Assembly (NCBI GenBank): GCA_902790595.1
Contig: CADASL010000001.1
Location: 372,001 to 436,000, forward strand
Origin: an uncultured Bacteroidales bacterium
Lineage (GTDB): Bacteria; Bacteroidota; Bacteroidia; Bacteroidales; SZUA-534
Reading direction: 5' to 3'
Length of the DNA stretch: 64,000 nucleotides
Made by a program: the position numbers and the translations under genes. Below the pieces are notes generated by a model. The model was not told the DNA's origin. It searched no databases and was given only the letters and a program-made list of their open reading frames with translations. Position 1 is the first letter of the stretch. The number at the start of each line of letters is the position of its first letter. Positions 44,775 to 53,871 of this stretch are shown here, piece after piece.

Positions 44775-45110
44775 CTATTTTTGTTTCAAGCGGTTGAGCG
44801 CTTCGGCGTTGTTCGACGTGACCATTGCAAGCTTTTTGCAGCCGTCCATTTCGGCACAAGAGCCGCAGGTGGCGTAGTTCCGCCCTTTGGCGCACAGCCT
44901 TATCGGGCACATCGACTCGCAGAATGGTGTCTTGGCGCCCGCAATTCGGCAGCCCGTGCAGTTTATCATTTCGGGCGTGATTTCCACGTGGTTCAGTTCC
45001 GACCAATGCCGCGCCACTTTCTCGCGCAGACGGTCGTCGTTGTTGATTGTGGCCCGACGCGCTTCGCACTGCTCGCAATCCAATCCGCAATAGGCAATAA
45101 ATTCTGTCAT
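44775..45110 (-). CDS. DUF3795 cysteine-rich protein
   Basis: 111 aa from the ATG with complement 45108-45110. The N-terminus IAYCGLDCEQCEARRAT and the later CTGCRI, FCESMCPIRLCAKGR and CGSCAEMDGCKK give the family's many paired cysteines, probably binding zinc or an iron-sulfur cluster. Function unknown. It heads a likely operon with the Ntn-hydrolase and the acetyltransferase. Confidence 0.88.
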   Translation of the reverse strand: MTEFIAYCGLDCEQCEARRATINNDDRLREKVARHWSELNHVEITPEMINCTGCRIAGAKTPFCESMCPIRLCAKGRNYATCGSCAEMDGCKKLAMVTSNNAEALNRLKQK

Positions 45111-45262
45111 AATAAAACTGCTTGTCAATCACCTTCTATCATTACAGATACAAGAATAGCCGTTTTTCTCTATTTTATGATATGTTGAGAGATTTTTTTC
45201 GCACCGACAACAAAGACAAATATCGCCCCACCCCCAATTTTCCACAATTATTCAGTTATTCA

Positions 45263-45280
45263 TCCCGATAGCTATCGGGA
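45263..45280. repeat. Second copy of palindrome TCCCGATAGCTATCGGGA
   Basis: Identical to 20559-20576. It is surrounded by ATTCAATCCTTCA-type words of 7-8 base period. The gap 45111-45393 has no gene. Confidence 0.85.
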
Positions 45281-45342
45281 CTTCACACATTCAATCCTTC
45301 AATTATTCAATCCTTCAACCCTTCACTTGCCCCCAAACCGCC

Positions 45343-45373
45343 AAAGGCCTTCCGCTCGCGCGAAAGGCCTTCG
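45343..45373. terminator. Hairpin downstream of the ACP-like gene
   Basis: AAGGCCTT repeated around a CG-rich 12-base spacer folds into an 8-bp stem. No U-run follows on the minus strand, so a terminator role for the gene ending at 45394 is only likely. Confidence 0.45.
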
Positions 45374-45393
45374 TCTTTCAAACTAAAAACTAA

Positions 45394-45636
45394 TTAATTA
45401 AGCGACAAATGCTTATTCACCAATTCAATCGAATTCTCGACGGTCACAAGTTGACGAATCTCGTCGTCACCGAGAAGAATGTGGAACCGCTCTTCGACAA
45501 AGCAAAGGAAACATTTCCAATCAATCTCGTCAAAGAACAAATCATTTGAAAATGAAGCTTCTGGCATAATATCCTGGCGGTTAACACCCACCTTGCGAAG
45601 CACTCTGTACATTCCTAATCTAACTTGACGTTCCAT
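45394..45636 (-). CDS. Acyl-carrier-like protein lacking the phosphopantetheine serine
   Basis: 80 aa from the ATG with complement 45634-45636. The pattern of four helices and the segment SFSNDLFFDEIDWKCFLCFVEERFHI lines up with ACP's [21 protein letters not shown], but the serine is Glu37. It cannot carry the usual cofactor. The rest (LLGDDEIRQLVTVENSIELVNKHL) keeps the ACP helix IV region. It may be a scaffold or regulatory relative; a distant non-ACP family is possible. The gene stands alone. Confidence 0.65.
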   Translation of the reverse strand: MERQVRLGMYRVLRKVGVNRQDIMPEASFSNDLFFDEIDWKCFLCFVEERFHILLGDDEIRQLVTVENSIELVNKHLSLN

Positions 45637-45846
45637 ATATCGTGTCTTTTTTGTTATCGTTTTTACACCTATAAGACAATCAAACCGCACATTACCCTAC
45701 CTTGAAAAGCGATTTTTTTGCAAAAAATTTTCAGTTTTTAGTCAACAGGCTGATTATCAACGTAATAAAATACTCATTTTTTCGCTTTCGCGATGTAGGG
45801 CAGCCGCCGAAGTGGCATATTTTTGCACCGCAGAACGAGAAAAGCG

Positions 45847-47172
45847 ATGAATCAGCACGAAAAATTCACGAAAATCACCACCCAACCCGTCGGCCGACTG
45901 GTTTGCGAGTTTGCCGTGCCGTCGATGGTGTGTATGCTCGTGAGCGCTTTCTACAACATTGTCGACACCTATTTCGTTGGCCGAATCGACACGCAATCGA
46001 CAGCCGCTCTGGGCATTGTCTTCTCATATATGGCTATCATTCAGGCCGTTTCGTTCTTCTTCGGCCACGGGTCGGGCAATTTCATATCGCGGGCTTTGGG
46101 CGCGCAGAAGTCGGAACAGGCCGAAACAATGGCTTCGACAGGCTTTTTCACCGCCATTGCGCTCACCACGATGATTGCCGTTGCCGGATTTCTGCTGATG
46201 GAACCCGTGCTGACGCTGTTCGGGTCCACACCCACCATTATGCCGCGAGCGAAAGAGTATTTCGTCTGGATTCTGGTCGGAACGCCGTTCATTTCGGGCG
46301 TGTTTGTTATGAACAATCAGATGCGGCTTCAGGGCAACGCGTCGATGTCGATGATTGGCGTGATGATTGGCGCCGCGCTCAACATTGCTCTCGACCCGCT
46401 GTTCATTTTCACTCTCGATATGGGCATTGCAGGCGCTGGAATGGCCACGGCGCTTTCGCAGATGGTCAGTTTTGTGATAATGCTGAAAATGATTGGTTTG
46501 CGAGGCGGAATCTGTCTGCGGCTGCGCAATTTCAAACCGTCGGCAGAGCGATACGCCGAAATATTTGCTGGTGGCTCGCCGTCGCTTGTGCGGCAGTGCC
46601 TGATGGCCGTGGTGAGTATCTGCCTTAACAACTACGCAAGCCGTTACGGCGACTCGGCGGTTGCGGCCTTCTCGGTTGTGGGGCGTATAATGATGTTTGC
46701 CACAGCCGCGCTACTGGGCTTCGGACAGGGATTCCAACCCGTGTGCGGCTTCAACTACGGCGCGGGGCTCTTTCCGCGTGTGAGCCGCGCCTTCAGGTTC
46801 AGCGTGGCCGTTTCCACTGCCTACTGTATGGCGGTGGCCGTTGGCGGCATTGTGTTTGCCGAAACCATTGTGTCGCTTTTCAGCGCAGCCGACAGCGAGG
46901 TTATAAGTCTCGGCGCCTTGGTGCTGAAATTCCACTGCTATTCGTACGGCCTGAACGGCTTTATTGTGCTGACTAATATGTATTTGCAGAACACCCGCAA
47001 GACAGCCGCCGCCCTGCTCGTGGCCACCGCCCGTCAGGGCTTGTTCTTCCTTCCGTTGCTCGTTGTCGGGGCGCATTTCTTCGATATGACGGGCATCATT
47101 GCCGCCCAACCCCTATCCGATGTTCTGACCTTTGTGCTGGCGGTGGTGATGGTGAGAAGGTTTAAGATTTAG
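45847..47172 (+). CDS. MATE-family multidrug/Na+ efflux transporter
   Basis: 441 aa from the ATG at 45847 (MNQHEKFTKITTQPVGRLVCEFAVPSM). About 12 membrane helices form two six-helix halves. Family features are FYNIVDTYFVGRI near helix 1, GHGSGNFISRALG, MNNQMRLQGNASMSM and ALDPLFIF, then GFGQGFQPVCGFNYGA in the second half. It exports cationic drugs or metabolites by H+ or Na+ exchange; the substrate is unknown. Single gene. Confidence 0.93.
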   Translation: MNQHEKFTKITTQPVGRLVCEFAVPSMVCMLVSAFYNIVDTYFVGRIDTQSTAALGIVFSYMAIIQAVSFFFGHGSGNFISRALGAQKSEQAETMASTGFFTAIALTTMIAVAGFLLMEPVLTLFGSTPTIMPRAKEYFVWILVGTPFISGVFVMNNQMRLQGNASMSMIGVMIGAALNIALDPLFIFTLDMGIAGAGMATALSQMVSFVIMLKMIGLRGGICLRLRNFKPSAERYAEIFAGGSPSLVRQCLMAVVSICLNNYASRYGDSAVAAFSVVGRIMMFATAALLGFGQGFQPVCGFNYGAGLFPRVSRAFRFSVAVSTAYCMAVAVGGIVFAETIVSLFSAADSEVISLGALVLKFHCYSYGLNGFIVLTNMYLQNTRKTAAALLVATARQGLFFLPLLVVGAHFFDMTGIIAAQPLSDVLTFVLAVVMVRRFKI

Positions 47173-47220
47173 GCATTGAGGCATAAGGCATAAGCGAAAA
47201 GACAAACAAAAACATTAAAT

Positions 47221-48825
47221 TTGTCTCAATCGAAAACATTCAGACAGATGCTAATCGAACAGAACACCATTTACGCATACAAACTGCAGCACATTGAAAA
47301 TCCGACATTTGACGATGTGCAACGGTTGGCGCGCACCTTTATAAAAGACTTGCCGCAACCAATGGTTAACGAGATTTACGATGACCTAAACCGTGGCATT
47401 GACCAATTAACCGCCGAACCGCAAATGCTTGTCTATCTGCACGCTTTCGGTAGTATGCACCAAGCAAAACTCAACTGCGCCTTTGAACAATTGCCCGATG
47501 CTTTTCTGCAACAGCCCGAAATCCGCATTGTTGACTACGGCTGCGGACAAGCCATTGGTACAATGTGTTACGCCGATTTCCTTGCCGAACACGGCTTAAG
47601 CCAAACCATTGAATCCGTAACACTGATTGAGCCTTCCGAAATTTGCCTGAAACGCGCCGCCCTGCACGTCTCGCAGTTCTTTCCCGATGCCGAAATCCGC
47701 ACCATTTGCAAGCCATTCGACGACCTAACCGACGACGACCTTGCCAATCACGAAGACATTCCAACACTTCACATTCTCTCTAACGTTTTGGATATTCAAG
47801 AGTTTGATTTGAAAGATTTTACGACCTTAATTGACAACAACTTAAACAACTACAACCAATTTGTCTGCGTTGGGCCCTACTTTAACTATTCCGACAAAGA
47901 TGAGCGAATGTCACGTTTTGCGGAATTACTTAATGGAACTATCTCGTATTCAAAGATTTTTGAGAAAGGCGAACTGTGCGCTGGAAAAACGTGGACGGCG
48001 CAGATTATGTGCTTTGTTGTTGTATTGAATAAGGAAAAATGTTCAACTAAAACAACTAATTTGAACAATGAAAACAGCATAAAAGATGAATCAGGCGTAG
48101 TTTATGGTTTAGGTAAACGGTTATTAAAATGCAATAATAAAAATTTGAAAATATATGAAATAAGAAATGGTACAGAAATCATTTGTAGAGAGGCGTTTAA
48201 AGATTGCTTATTGGAGCAAATTACCATTCCCAATTCAGTTAAAATTATAGAAACTGGAGCATTCAGTAATTGTAAATTGTTAAAAAAAGTTACAATTTAT
48301 AGTTATAATGCGAGTATTAATATTAGTTCGTTCTTGGGTTGCGATGCATTGCAATTTAACGAATACAACAATGCCTATTATTTGGGGACAGAAAAGAATC
48401 CTTATATATACTTGATAAAAGCCAAAACAAAATCTATTTTTTCCTGTGTCATAAATAGTAATTGTTCCGTTATAGCTGCTTCTGCATTTTCTAACTGCGA
48501 ATATTTGAGAGATATTTATATTCCTCAATCAATTACTAAAATTGGAGGGGGTGCATTCTTTCGTTGCAGGAATCTCGAATTAATAACAATACCTGACACT
48601 AATATCGATTTCGGTGTATGGGTATTCGCTTTGTGTGATAAATTAATAATTAAATGTTTAGGATACAGTCACATTTCATATAAAGATGGTTGGAATTGTG
48701 AGAGACCGATAAATGATGAATATAAAATTCAAAAATCAAATATTGATACAGATAAGTTGTTGGATTTTGTAAAAAGCTATACAGATTTAGTAAGAGAAAC
48801 CAGAAAAAAAAGGTGGTTCAAATAA
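47221..48825 (+). CDS. Methyltransferase-like domain fused to BspA-type leucine-rich repeats
   Basis: 534 aa. The N-terminal 265 residues hold a SAM-binding Rossmann core: IRIVDYGCGQAIGTMCYADFL, VTLIEPSEICLKRA and LHILSNVLDIQEF; helices before it bind an unknown substrate. From about residue 310 come LRR_5/BspA-like repeats (EIICREAFKDCLLEQITIPNSVKIIETGAFSNC, then CEYLRDIYIPQSITKIGGGAFFRC). Base composition drops sharply to AT-rich after about 48030, exactly at the join. TTG at 47221 fits best; ATG at 47248 is the alternative. No signal peptide, although BspA repeats are usually exported. Confidence 0.72.
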   Translation: MSQSKTFRQMLIEQNTIYAYKLQHIENPTFDDVQRLARTFIKDLPQPMVNEIYDDLNRGIDQLTAEPQMLVYLHAFGSMHQAKLNCAFEQLPDAFLQQPEIRIVDYGCGQAIGTMCYADFLAEHGLSQTIESVTLIEPSEICLKRAALHVSQFFPDAEIRTICKPFDDLTDDDLANHEDIPTLHILSNVLDIQEFDLKDFTTLIDNNLNNYNQFVCVGPYFNYSDKDERMSRFAELLNGTISYSKIFEKGELCAGKTWTAQIMCFVVVLNKEKCSTKTTNLNNENSIKDESGVVYGLGKRLLKCNNKNLKIYEIRNGTEIICREAFKDCLLEQITIPNSVKIIETGAFSNCKLLKKVTIYSYNASINISSFLGCDALQFNEYNNAYYLGTEKNPYIYLIKAKTKSIFSCVINSNCSVIAASAFSNCEYLRDIYIPQSITKIGGGAFFRCRNLELITIPDTNIDFGVWVFALCDKLIIKCLGYSHISYKDGWNCERPINDEYKIQKSNIDTDKLLDFVKSYTDLVRETRKKRWFK

Positions 48826-48861
48826 TTGTTCCGTTAAATAAATGAAAATGATATAACCCCA

Positions 48862-49476
48862 ATGCCGCTACCCAACCGACATACACCACGCGCAAAATGG
48901 CACAATTACAATGGTGCTGAATATTTCGTCACCATTTGCACCACCGACCGTGCCCATTATTTTGGCACCGTGCGCGATGGTCAAACGCAATTAACGGCGG
49001 CGGGGGAATGTTTGCGCACGCAGATTGAAAACGTTCAAAACCATTATCCGTACGCCGAAATCCCATTGTATGTCATTATGCCCAATCACGTGCATTTGAT
49101 TGTGGTGATTGATGGCGATAAAACACCATACGACCGCACCCGTAGGGACGCGGCGTGCCACGTCCGAAATAACGCAGATGCCGCACACGATGCGGACGCC
49201 GCACGCGACGGGAATGCGGACGCCGCACGCGACGTCCCTACAATGGGGAAAAACGTGTTGATGCAAAATGTTGCCAATAGGCAGGGATGGTTGTCGGTTT
49301 GCGTAGGCGGTATCAAATCCGCCGTCACCCGTTTTGCCCGCGAAAACGGATTACCATTTGGTTGGCAATCGCGTTACCACGACCGCATTGTGCGCAGCCA
49401 AAACGAAATGAACCGCATTGCGGAATACATTGAACAAAACCCCGCAAAATGGGAAACAGATTGTTTTTATGGATAA
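48862..49476 (+). CDS. REP-associated tyrosine transposase (RAYT, Y1_Tnp) with in-frame REP insertion
   Basis: 204 aa. Family signs are RAKWHNYNGAEYFVTICT, the HUH metal motif His76-x-His78 in IMPNHVHLIV, and the C-terminal RYHDRIVRSQNEMNRIAEYIEQNPAKW with the catalytic tyrosine region. Between about residues 94 and 126 lies a low-complexity DAAR-rich stretch encoded by a 99-base REP-like palindrome pair; without it the protein would be 171 aa, nearer the family norm. RAYTs move or maintain REP elements. Activity of this copy is uncertain. Confidence 0.88.
   Translation: MPLPNRHTPRAKWHNYNGAEYFVTICTTDRAHYFGTVRDGQTQLTAAGECLRTQIENVQNHYPYAEIPLYVIMPNHVHLIVVIDGDKTPYDRTRRDAACHVRNNADAAHDADAARDGNADAARDVPTMGKNVLMQNVANRQGWLSVCVGGIKSAVTRFARENGLPFGWQSRYHDRIVRSQNEMNRIAEYIEQNPAKWETDCFYG
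49142..49240 (+). repeat. BIME/REP-like inverted repeat inside the transposase gene
   Basis: GTAGGGACG at 49142 and its complement CGTCCCTAC ending at 49240 bound 99 bases with two direct copies of TGCGGACGCCGCACGCGACG between. The length is a multiple of three, so the reading frame is kept. Confidence 0.85.
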
Positions 49477-49540
49477 AAAACACGGTGTGTCGACAATTAT
49501 ATAATTCAATTAATCAATAAATCTATTAATCAGTTAATCA

Positions 49541-50605
49541 ATGTCCTGGCCTAAAAAAACGATTCAACGCGAAAATGGCGAAACGGCCGAAGCACAGGCG
49601 CCTGTGATTGTGTCGGCAAGCCGCTCAACCGACATTCCTGCCTTCTACGCCGATTGGTTCTTCCGTCGGCTTGAGGTTGGCTATTCGGCGTGGACAAACC
49701 CGTTCAACGGCGCACAGAGTTTTGTGTCGTACCAAAACACGCGGTTCATTGTCTTTTGGTCGAAGAATCCCGAGCCGCTGTTGAAACATATTGATTATCT
49801 GAAGGAACGCAACATTGGATGCTACATTCAGTTCACGCTCAACGATTACGAGGCCGAAGGTCTTGAGCGAGGTGTGCCGCCCCTTGCCCACCGCATTGAT
49901 ACTTTCCGTCGGCTGGTCGACACGTTGGGCAAAGGCCGCGTCGTCTGGCGCTTCGACCCGCTTATTCTCACCGACAGAATCACGCCCGAAACGCTCTTGC
50001 AGAAAATCGAACACATTGGCAATCAACTCAATGGCTATGCCGAAAAACTTGTTTTCAGTTTCGCCGACATTGCGCTCTACAAAAAGGTGAAGGCCAACCT
50101 TGAGCGCAACCGCGTGAACTATTCCGAGTGGACCGTTGAGCAGATGGACCAATTCGCGCGCCAACTGTCGGAACTCAACAATCGATGGAACTACCAACTC
50201 GCCACCTGCGGCGAAAAGATTGATATTGAGCAATATGGCATTCTTCACAACCGCTGCATTGACGATGACCTGATGATTCGCTTTGCCCATACTGACAAGG
50301 CGCTTATGGACTTTCTGGGCGTGGAAATCAAAACGCGCGAAATGTCGCTTTTCGGCGAAGAACCACTACCGCAGAACGCACTGATTATCAACGACAATCT
50401 GTACGCCATCAAGCGAAAAGACAACCGCGACAAAGGCCAGCGTCCCGCCTGCGGATGCATTGCGAGCAAAGACATTGGCGAGTACAACACCTGCCCCCAC
50501 CAATGCGAATATTGCTACGCCAATACAAGCAAGGAAGCCGCCCTGCAAAACTGGAACCGAGCCCGCGAAACAGGCTGGGAATCAGAGACGATAACGGAAA
50601 GGTAA
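49541..50605 (+). CDS. DUF1848 protein, radical-SAM-like
   Basis: 354 aa. It begins VIVSASRSTDIPAFYADWFFRRLEVGYSAWTNPF, the DUF1848 signature, followed by FIVFWSKNPEPLLKHIDYL and VVWRFDPLIL of a TIM-barrel-like core. Five cysteines near the C-terminus (ACGCIASKDIGEYNTCPHQCEYCYANTS) should hold an iron-sulfur cluster; this is an unusual C-terminal position for a radical SAM CxxxCxxC site. Reaction unknown. It is a single gene, 64 bases after the transposase. Confidence 0.85.
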   Translation: MSWPKKTIQRENGETAEAQAPVIVSASRSTDIPAFYADWFFRRLEVGYSAWTNPFNGAQSFVSYQNTRFIVFWSKNPEPLLKHIDYLKERNIGCYIQFTLNDYEAEGLERGVPPLAHRIDTFRRLVDTLGKGRVVWRFDPLILTDRITPETLLQKIEHIGNQLNGYAEKLVFSFADIALYKKVKANLERNRVNYSEWTVEQMDQFARQLSELNNRWNYQLATCGEKIDIEQYGILHNRCIDDDLMIRFAHTDKALMDFLGVEIKTREMSLFGEEPLPQNALIINDNLYAIKRKDNRDKGQRPACGCIASKDIGEYNTCPHQCEYCYANTSKEAALQNWNRARETGWESETITER

Positions 50606-50648
50606 CAAGGATTGAAGGATTGATTAATTGAATGCGTGAATTTGTATT

Positions 50649-52943
50649 TTACAATCCTTTTACCACTTCAATCTTCTCATTCTTCGGGTTATAAATCTGC
50701 AAATCAGTAATTTTACCGTTACGCCATTCGCAATCGACGGTTATGCCGCCACGTGCTTTCAGACCTTTGAAACTGCCGCACTCCCACTCGTCGGGAATGG
50801 CCGGAAGCACTGATATGACGCGCGTTCCGTCGGGTTTTACAATGTGGCTCTGCAGAAGCATTTCCATAAGGCCGGCGCTTCCGCCAAAGTTACCGTCGAT
50901 TTGGAAAGGCGGATGCGAGCACAGCAAATTGGCGAATGTTCCGGCGCCGCCCCCCGAATACGAGACGGTGTTGCCCCAGTTGTCGGGGTCGCAGCGCTCC
51001 GCTTTGACGGGCGTCATAAGGTTTTTGAAAAGTTTGTAGGCGTGGTTGCCGTCGCCAAGTCGCGCCCAGAAGTTGATTTTCCAAGCCCGTGACCAACCTG
51101 TGCCACCGTCGCCACGGCGCTCAAGCGTCTTTTTTGCCGCTTCGCACAGTTCTGGCGATGTTATCGTTGTGCCCGGATAAAGTCCGAACAAATGGCTCAC
51201 GTGGCGGTGCTGCGGCTCCAATTCTTCGTAATCTTCAAGCCACTCCTGAAGCCGTCCGTCGGCGGAAATCCGCATTGGCGGCAGTTTGGCGGCCGTTGTC
51301 TTCAAAAGATTCGCGAAAGCGGAATCGGTTTTAAGAATCTCCGAAGACTGTTCAACAGCCGAAAAAATCTCCTGACAAATCTGCGTGTCCATTGTTGGTC
51401 CGGCGCAGATGCAGCAACGCTTGCCGTCTTTGCGGAAGGCGTTTTCGGGCGATGTGCTCGGCCCGGTTACCAGATAGCCGTCGAATTCGAAAAGATTGGC
51501 GCGCAGAAACTCCGCAGCGCCCTTAATAACAGGATAAATGCGCCGAAGATAATCTTCGTCTTTTGTGAATAGATAATGCTCCCAAAGTTGAAGCGCAATC
51601 CACGCTCCGCCGGTGAACGACGAGCCCCAGCGCGGGTCTTCGCTCGGCGCGGTGAAATGCCAGGCGTTTGCCAGTACGTGTCCTGCCCAACCGTCTGTGC
51701 CATAGAATGTTTGCGCAGTACGCTCTCCCGACTGCACAATCGACTCAACGTAGCGGGTTATCGGCTCCGAAAGGTCGGAAAGATTGCCCGGCTCCATTGG
51801 CCAATGGTTCATTTGCACATTGATATTCAGGTGATAATCGCCGTGCCACGCGGTGTTAATAGCGTCAGCCCAGATGCCCTGCAGATTAGGCGGCAACTGC
51901 GCGTTCACGCTCGAACAGATAAACAGATAACGCCCGAACTGCAGATACAAAGCGGCAGAGTCAACAGCCTGAATTTCACCGTTCCTGCCCTGTTTGCCAA
52001 CCTGCACCGACACACGGTCGAAATAGCGTTTGTACTCGTCGATGTGGCGTTGCTTCAAATCGTCGTATGAGAATACCGAAGCCGCAGAAATCTGTTTTTC
52101 AACCATTTGACCGATAGTTGAAAGGTCTTTGCGGTCTTGATTCTCGATTATGTCTTTATAATCGGTGGCCGCAGAAATAAGTATAACCGCCTCATTTTCG
52201 GTGCGTTTCACAAGTTTAGCCTCCGAAAAATACTGAACGCCCAACCGCGACTCGTCGCCACTATTGAGAACACCTTGCATTGTCGAAACAGTATCATTTG
52301 CAAGCACTTCGGCACGCTCCTTCCGCGACAGCGCAAACGAGAAATTCAACGGCGCATTTTCGGTTGTCAGCCTCACAACTATCACATTGTCAGGTATCGA
52401 CACAAAATACTCACGGCTGAATCGGGCTTTTTGCCCATTATAATCGAATGAAAATGAAGCGTTTGCAACGGCATTGTCAATTGAGAGTTCGCGGTAATAG
52501 TCCGAAACATTTTGAATGCCCATTGGCGAGAAATCAAGTTCAAGACAGCCCAAAGTCTGATAACTGCCGTATTTCGGGTTCTCGCCGCCATTGGCCGAAC
52601 ATTTGAAATATTTGAGTGTAAGTTCCTGTGCGGCAATATTATCACCTTCGAGCAACTTCTGCCGTATTTCGGGCAGAAGCTTCTTCGCTTCTGGATTGGC
52701 CGGGTCCCACTCGCAGCCGCTCCACATTGTCTCCTCGTTGAGCACAAGCGTCTCCTTCTGCACGCCACCGTCGGGCATTGCGCCCAAACGTCCGTTGCCG
52801 AGCGGAAGCGTCTCCTCCCACACGTCGGCTGGCGCGGTGAAACTGATTTTCAACTGGTTACTATGTGTCTTGCTTGTTTCAGCACAAGACGAAAAAAACG
52901 CCACAACGGCACACAACAAGGTGATTTTCAGACTATTCTGCAT
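50649..52943 (-). CDS. Glycoside hydrolase family 95 alpha-L-fucosidase, lipoprotein
   Basis: 764 aa. The signal MQNSLKITLLCAVVAFFSSC ends in a lipobox (Cys20). The N-terminal beta domain starts SFTAPADVWEETLPLGNGRLGAMPDGG with LNEETMWSG, both classic for GH95. The (alpha/alpha)6 catalytic barrel carries WADAINTAWHGDYHLNINVQMNHWP, PSTSPENAF, AWKINFWARLGDGNHAYKL and HPPFQIDGNFGGSAGLMEML, the last holding the conserved Asp. It releases fucose by inversion, with galactose-active members known in Bacteroides. It is exposed on the envelope. Its leader resembles that of the propeller lipoproteins. Confidence 0.92.
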   Translation of the reverse strand: MQNSLKITLLCAVVAFFSSCAETSKTHSNQLKISFTAPADVWEETLPLGNGRLGAMPDGGVQKETLVLNEETMWSGCEWDPANPEAKKLLPEIRQKLLEGDNIAAQELTLKYFKCSANGGENPKYGSYQTLGCLELDFSPMGIQNVSDYYRELSIDNAVANASFSFDYNGQKARFSREYFVSIPDNVIVVRLTTENAPLNFSFALSRKERAEVLANDTVSTMQGVLNSGDESRLGVQYFSEAKLVKRTENEAVILISAATDYKDIIENQDRKDLSTIGQMVEKQISAASVFSYDDLKQRHIDEYKRYFDRVSVQVGKQGRNGEIQAVDSAALYLQFGRYLFICSSVNAQLPPNLQGIWADAINTAWHGDYHLNINVQMNHWPMEPGNLSDLSEPITRYVESIVQSGERTAQTFYGTDGWAGHVLANAWHFTAPSEDPRWGSSFTGGAWIALQLWEHYLFTKDEDYLRRIYPVIKGAAEFLRANLFEFDGYLVTGPSTSPENAFRKDGKRCCICAGPTMDTQICQEIFSAVEQSSEILKTDSAFANLLKTTAAKLPPMRISADGRLQEWLEDYEELEPQHRHVSHLFGLYPGTTITSPELCEAAKKTLERRGDGGTGWSRAWKINFWARLGDGNHAYKLFKNLMTPVKAERCDPDNWGNTVSYSGGGAGTFANLLCSHPPFQIDGNFGGSAGLMEMLLQSHIVKPDGTRVISVLPAIPDEWECGSFKGLKARGGITVDCEWRNGKITDLQIYNPKNEKIEVVKGL

Positions 52944-52959
52944 TATCTTTTTTTGTTTT

Positions 52960-53053
52960 TAGTAGCGCCCTTTCGGGCGGAAATTTTTAGAAAATTTGCC
53001 AATAAAATCGACATAAAATTATAACAATCAATTTTTTACAAATTTTATATAAG
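52960..53053 (-). promoter_or_regulatory. Leader of the GH95 gene, related to the lipoprotein leaders
   Basis: On the minus strand the hairpin CGCCC-GAAA-GGGCG (52966-52979) lies upstream of the ATG, preceded by an A/T-rich core with the word AAAAAATTGATTGTTA. The same order is found before lipoproteins 2 and 3. Confidence 0.6.
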
Positions 53054-53094
53054 ATTTTCTTACAATTTCCTGCGAAGCAGCTTCTTTACACTCT

Positions 53095-53871
53095 CTATCT
53101 AATAAAATTGGTGAATTGGCCACGCTCTCGTTCGGGAAATTTGGCTGTGCCTGTGGCGAATTGCTTAAGCATATAGGCCATATTGTCGGCAAGGGTGCGC
53201 ATTGTTTGCAGACCTTCGGCGTCTTGCGACACTTCACCTTCAGCTCCACCATAGCCAATATTCCAATATTGCGATGTAACTATCGGCATATTAAGCATTT
53301 GGAATGGCATTAACAGCGTCTGGTACGATGCCGATGCTCCGCCGCGACGGCAAACAGCAACAGCTGACGCTGGCTTGCCTTGCAGTTTGTTACCTGCCGA
53401 ATAGCACATTCTCTGCATAACCGCAAGCAACTGCCCTGCCGGCTGGCCATAGTAAACTGGCGAGCCGACTATAACTGCATCACATTCAGCCATTTTATCG
53501 ATAATCTCGTTGCAGACATCATCGTCGAAAACACACTTGCCGAGTTGCTTTGCGTGACATTGTCCGCAGGCAATGCAGCCGCGCACCGGACGATTGCCGA
53601 TGCTGACAATCTCACTATCTATCGAATTCTTTTTCAACTGTTTGGCAACTTCCGAAAGCAAAGTAAAGGTGTTGCCGTTACGCCTTGCGCTACCATTGAT
53701 TAACAGCACCTTGAGTTTTTTATCAACGCCCGCGGCAGCCGGGGCACACGATGCCAAAGCTCTCACTCCCGACACGCTAATCGCCGCCGTGGCAGCTAAC
53801 GCTCCCATTTTTTTCAACGCATCACGACGCGAAATCAATTCCTCGCTGTCAGTTATCACATTCTTTTCCAT
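53095..53871 (-). CDS. Exported NADPH-dependent FMN reductase / iron-sulfur flavoprotein-like
   Basis: 258 aa. The leader has a twin-arginine motif SRRDALKKMG, a hydrophobic stretch and ASC (possible lipobox), so the folded, cofactor-loaded protein is probably sent by Tat and perhaps lipid-anchored. The flavodoxin-like domain begins KVLLINGSARRNGNTFTLLSEV, with GCIACGQCHAKQLGKCVFDDD giving a four-cysteine cluster site, and VGSPVYYGQPAGQLLAVMQR. ATG with complement 53869-53871 chosen. Likely electron transfer in the envelope; partner unknown. Confidence 0.85.
   Translation of the reverse strand: MEKNVITDSEELISRRDALKKMGALAATAAISVSGVRALASCAPAAAGVDKKLKVLLINGSARRNGNTFTLLSEVAKQLKKNSIDSEIVSIGNRPVRGCIACGQCHAKQLGKCVFDDDVCNEIIDKMAECDAVIVGSPVYYGQPAGQLLAVMQRMCYSAGNKLQGKPASAVAVCRRGGASASYQTLLMPFQMLNMPIVTSQYWNIGYGGAEGEVSQDAEGLQTMRTLADNMAYMLKQFATGTAKFPERERGQFTNFIR

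Noticed and set aside
45702-46628. 308-codon frame overlapping the start of the MATE gene in another plus-strand frame
   Set aside because: Composition rich in R and H with no hydrophobic segments; the MATE frame explains the sequence.
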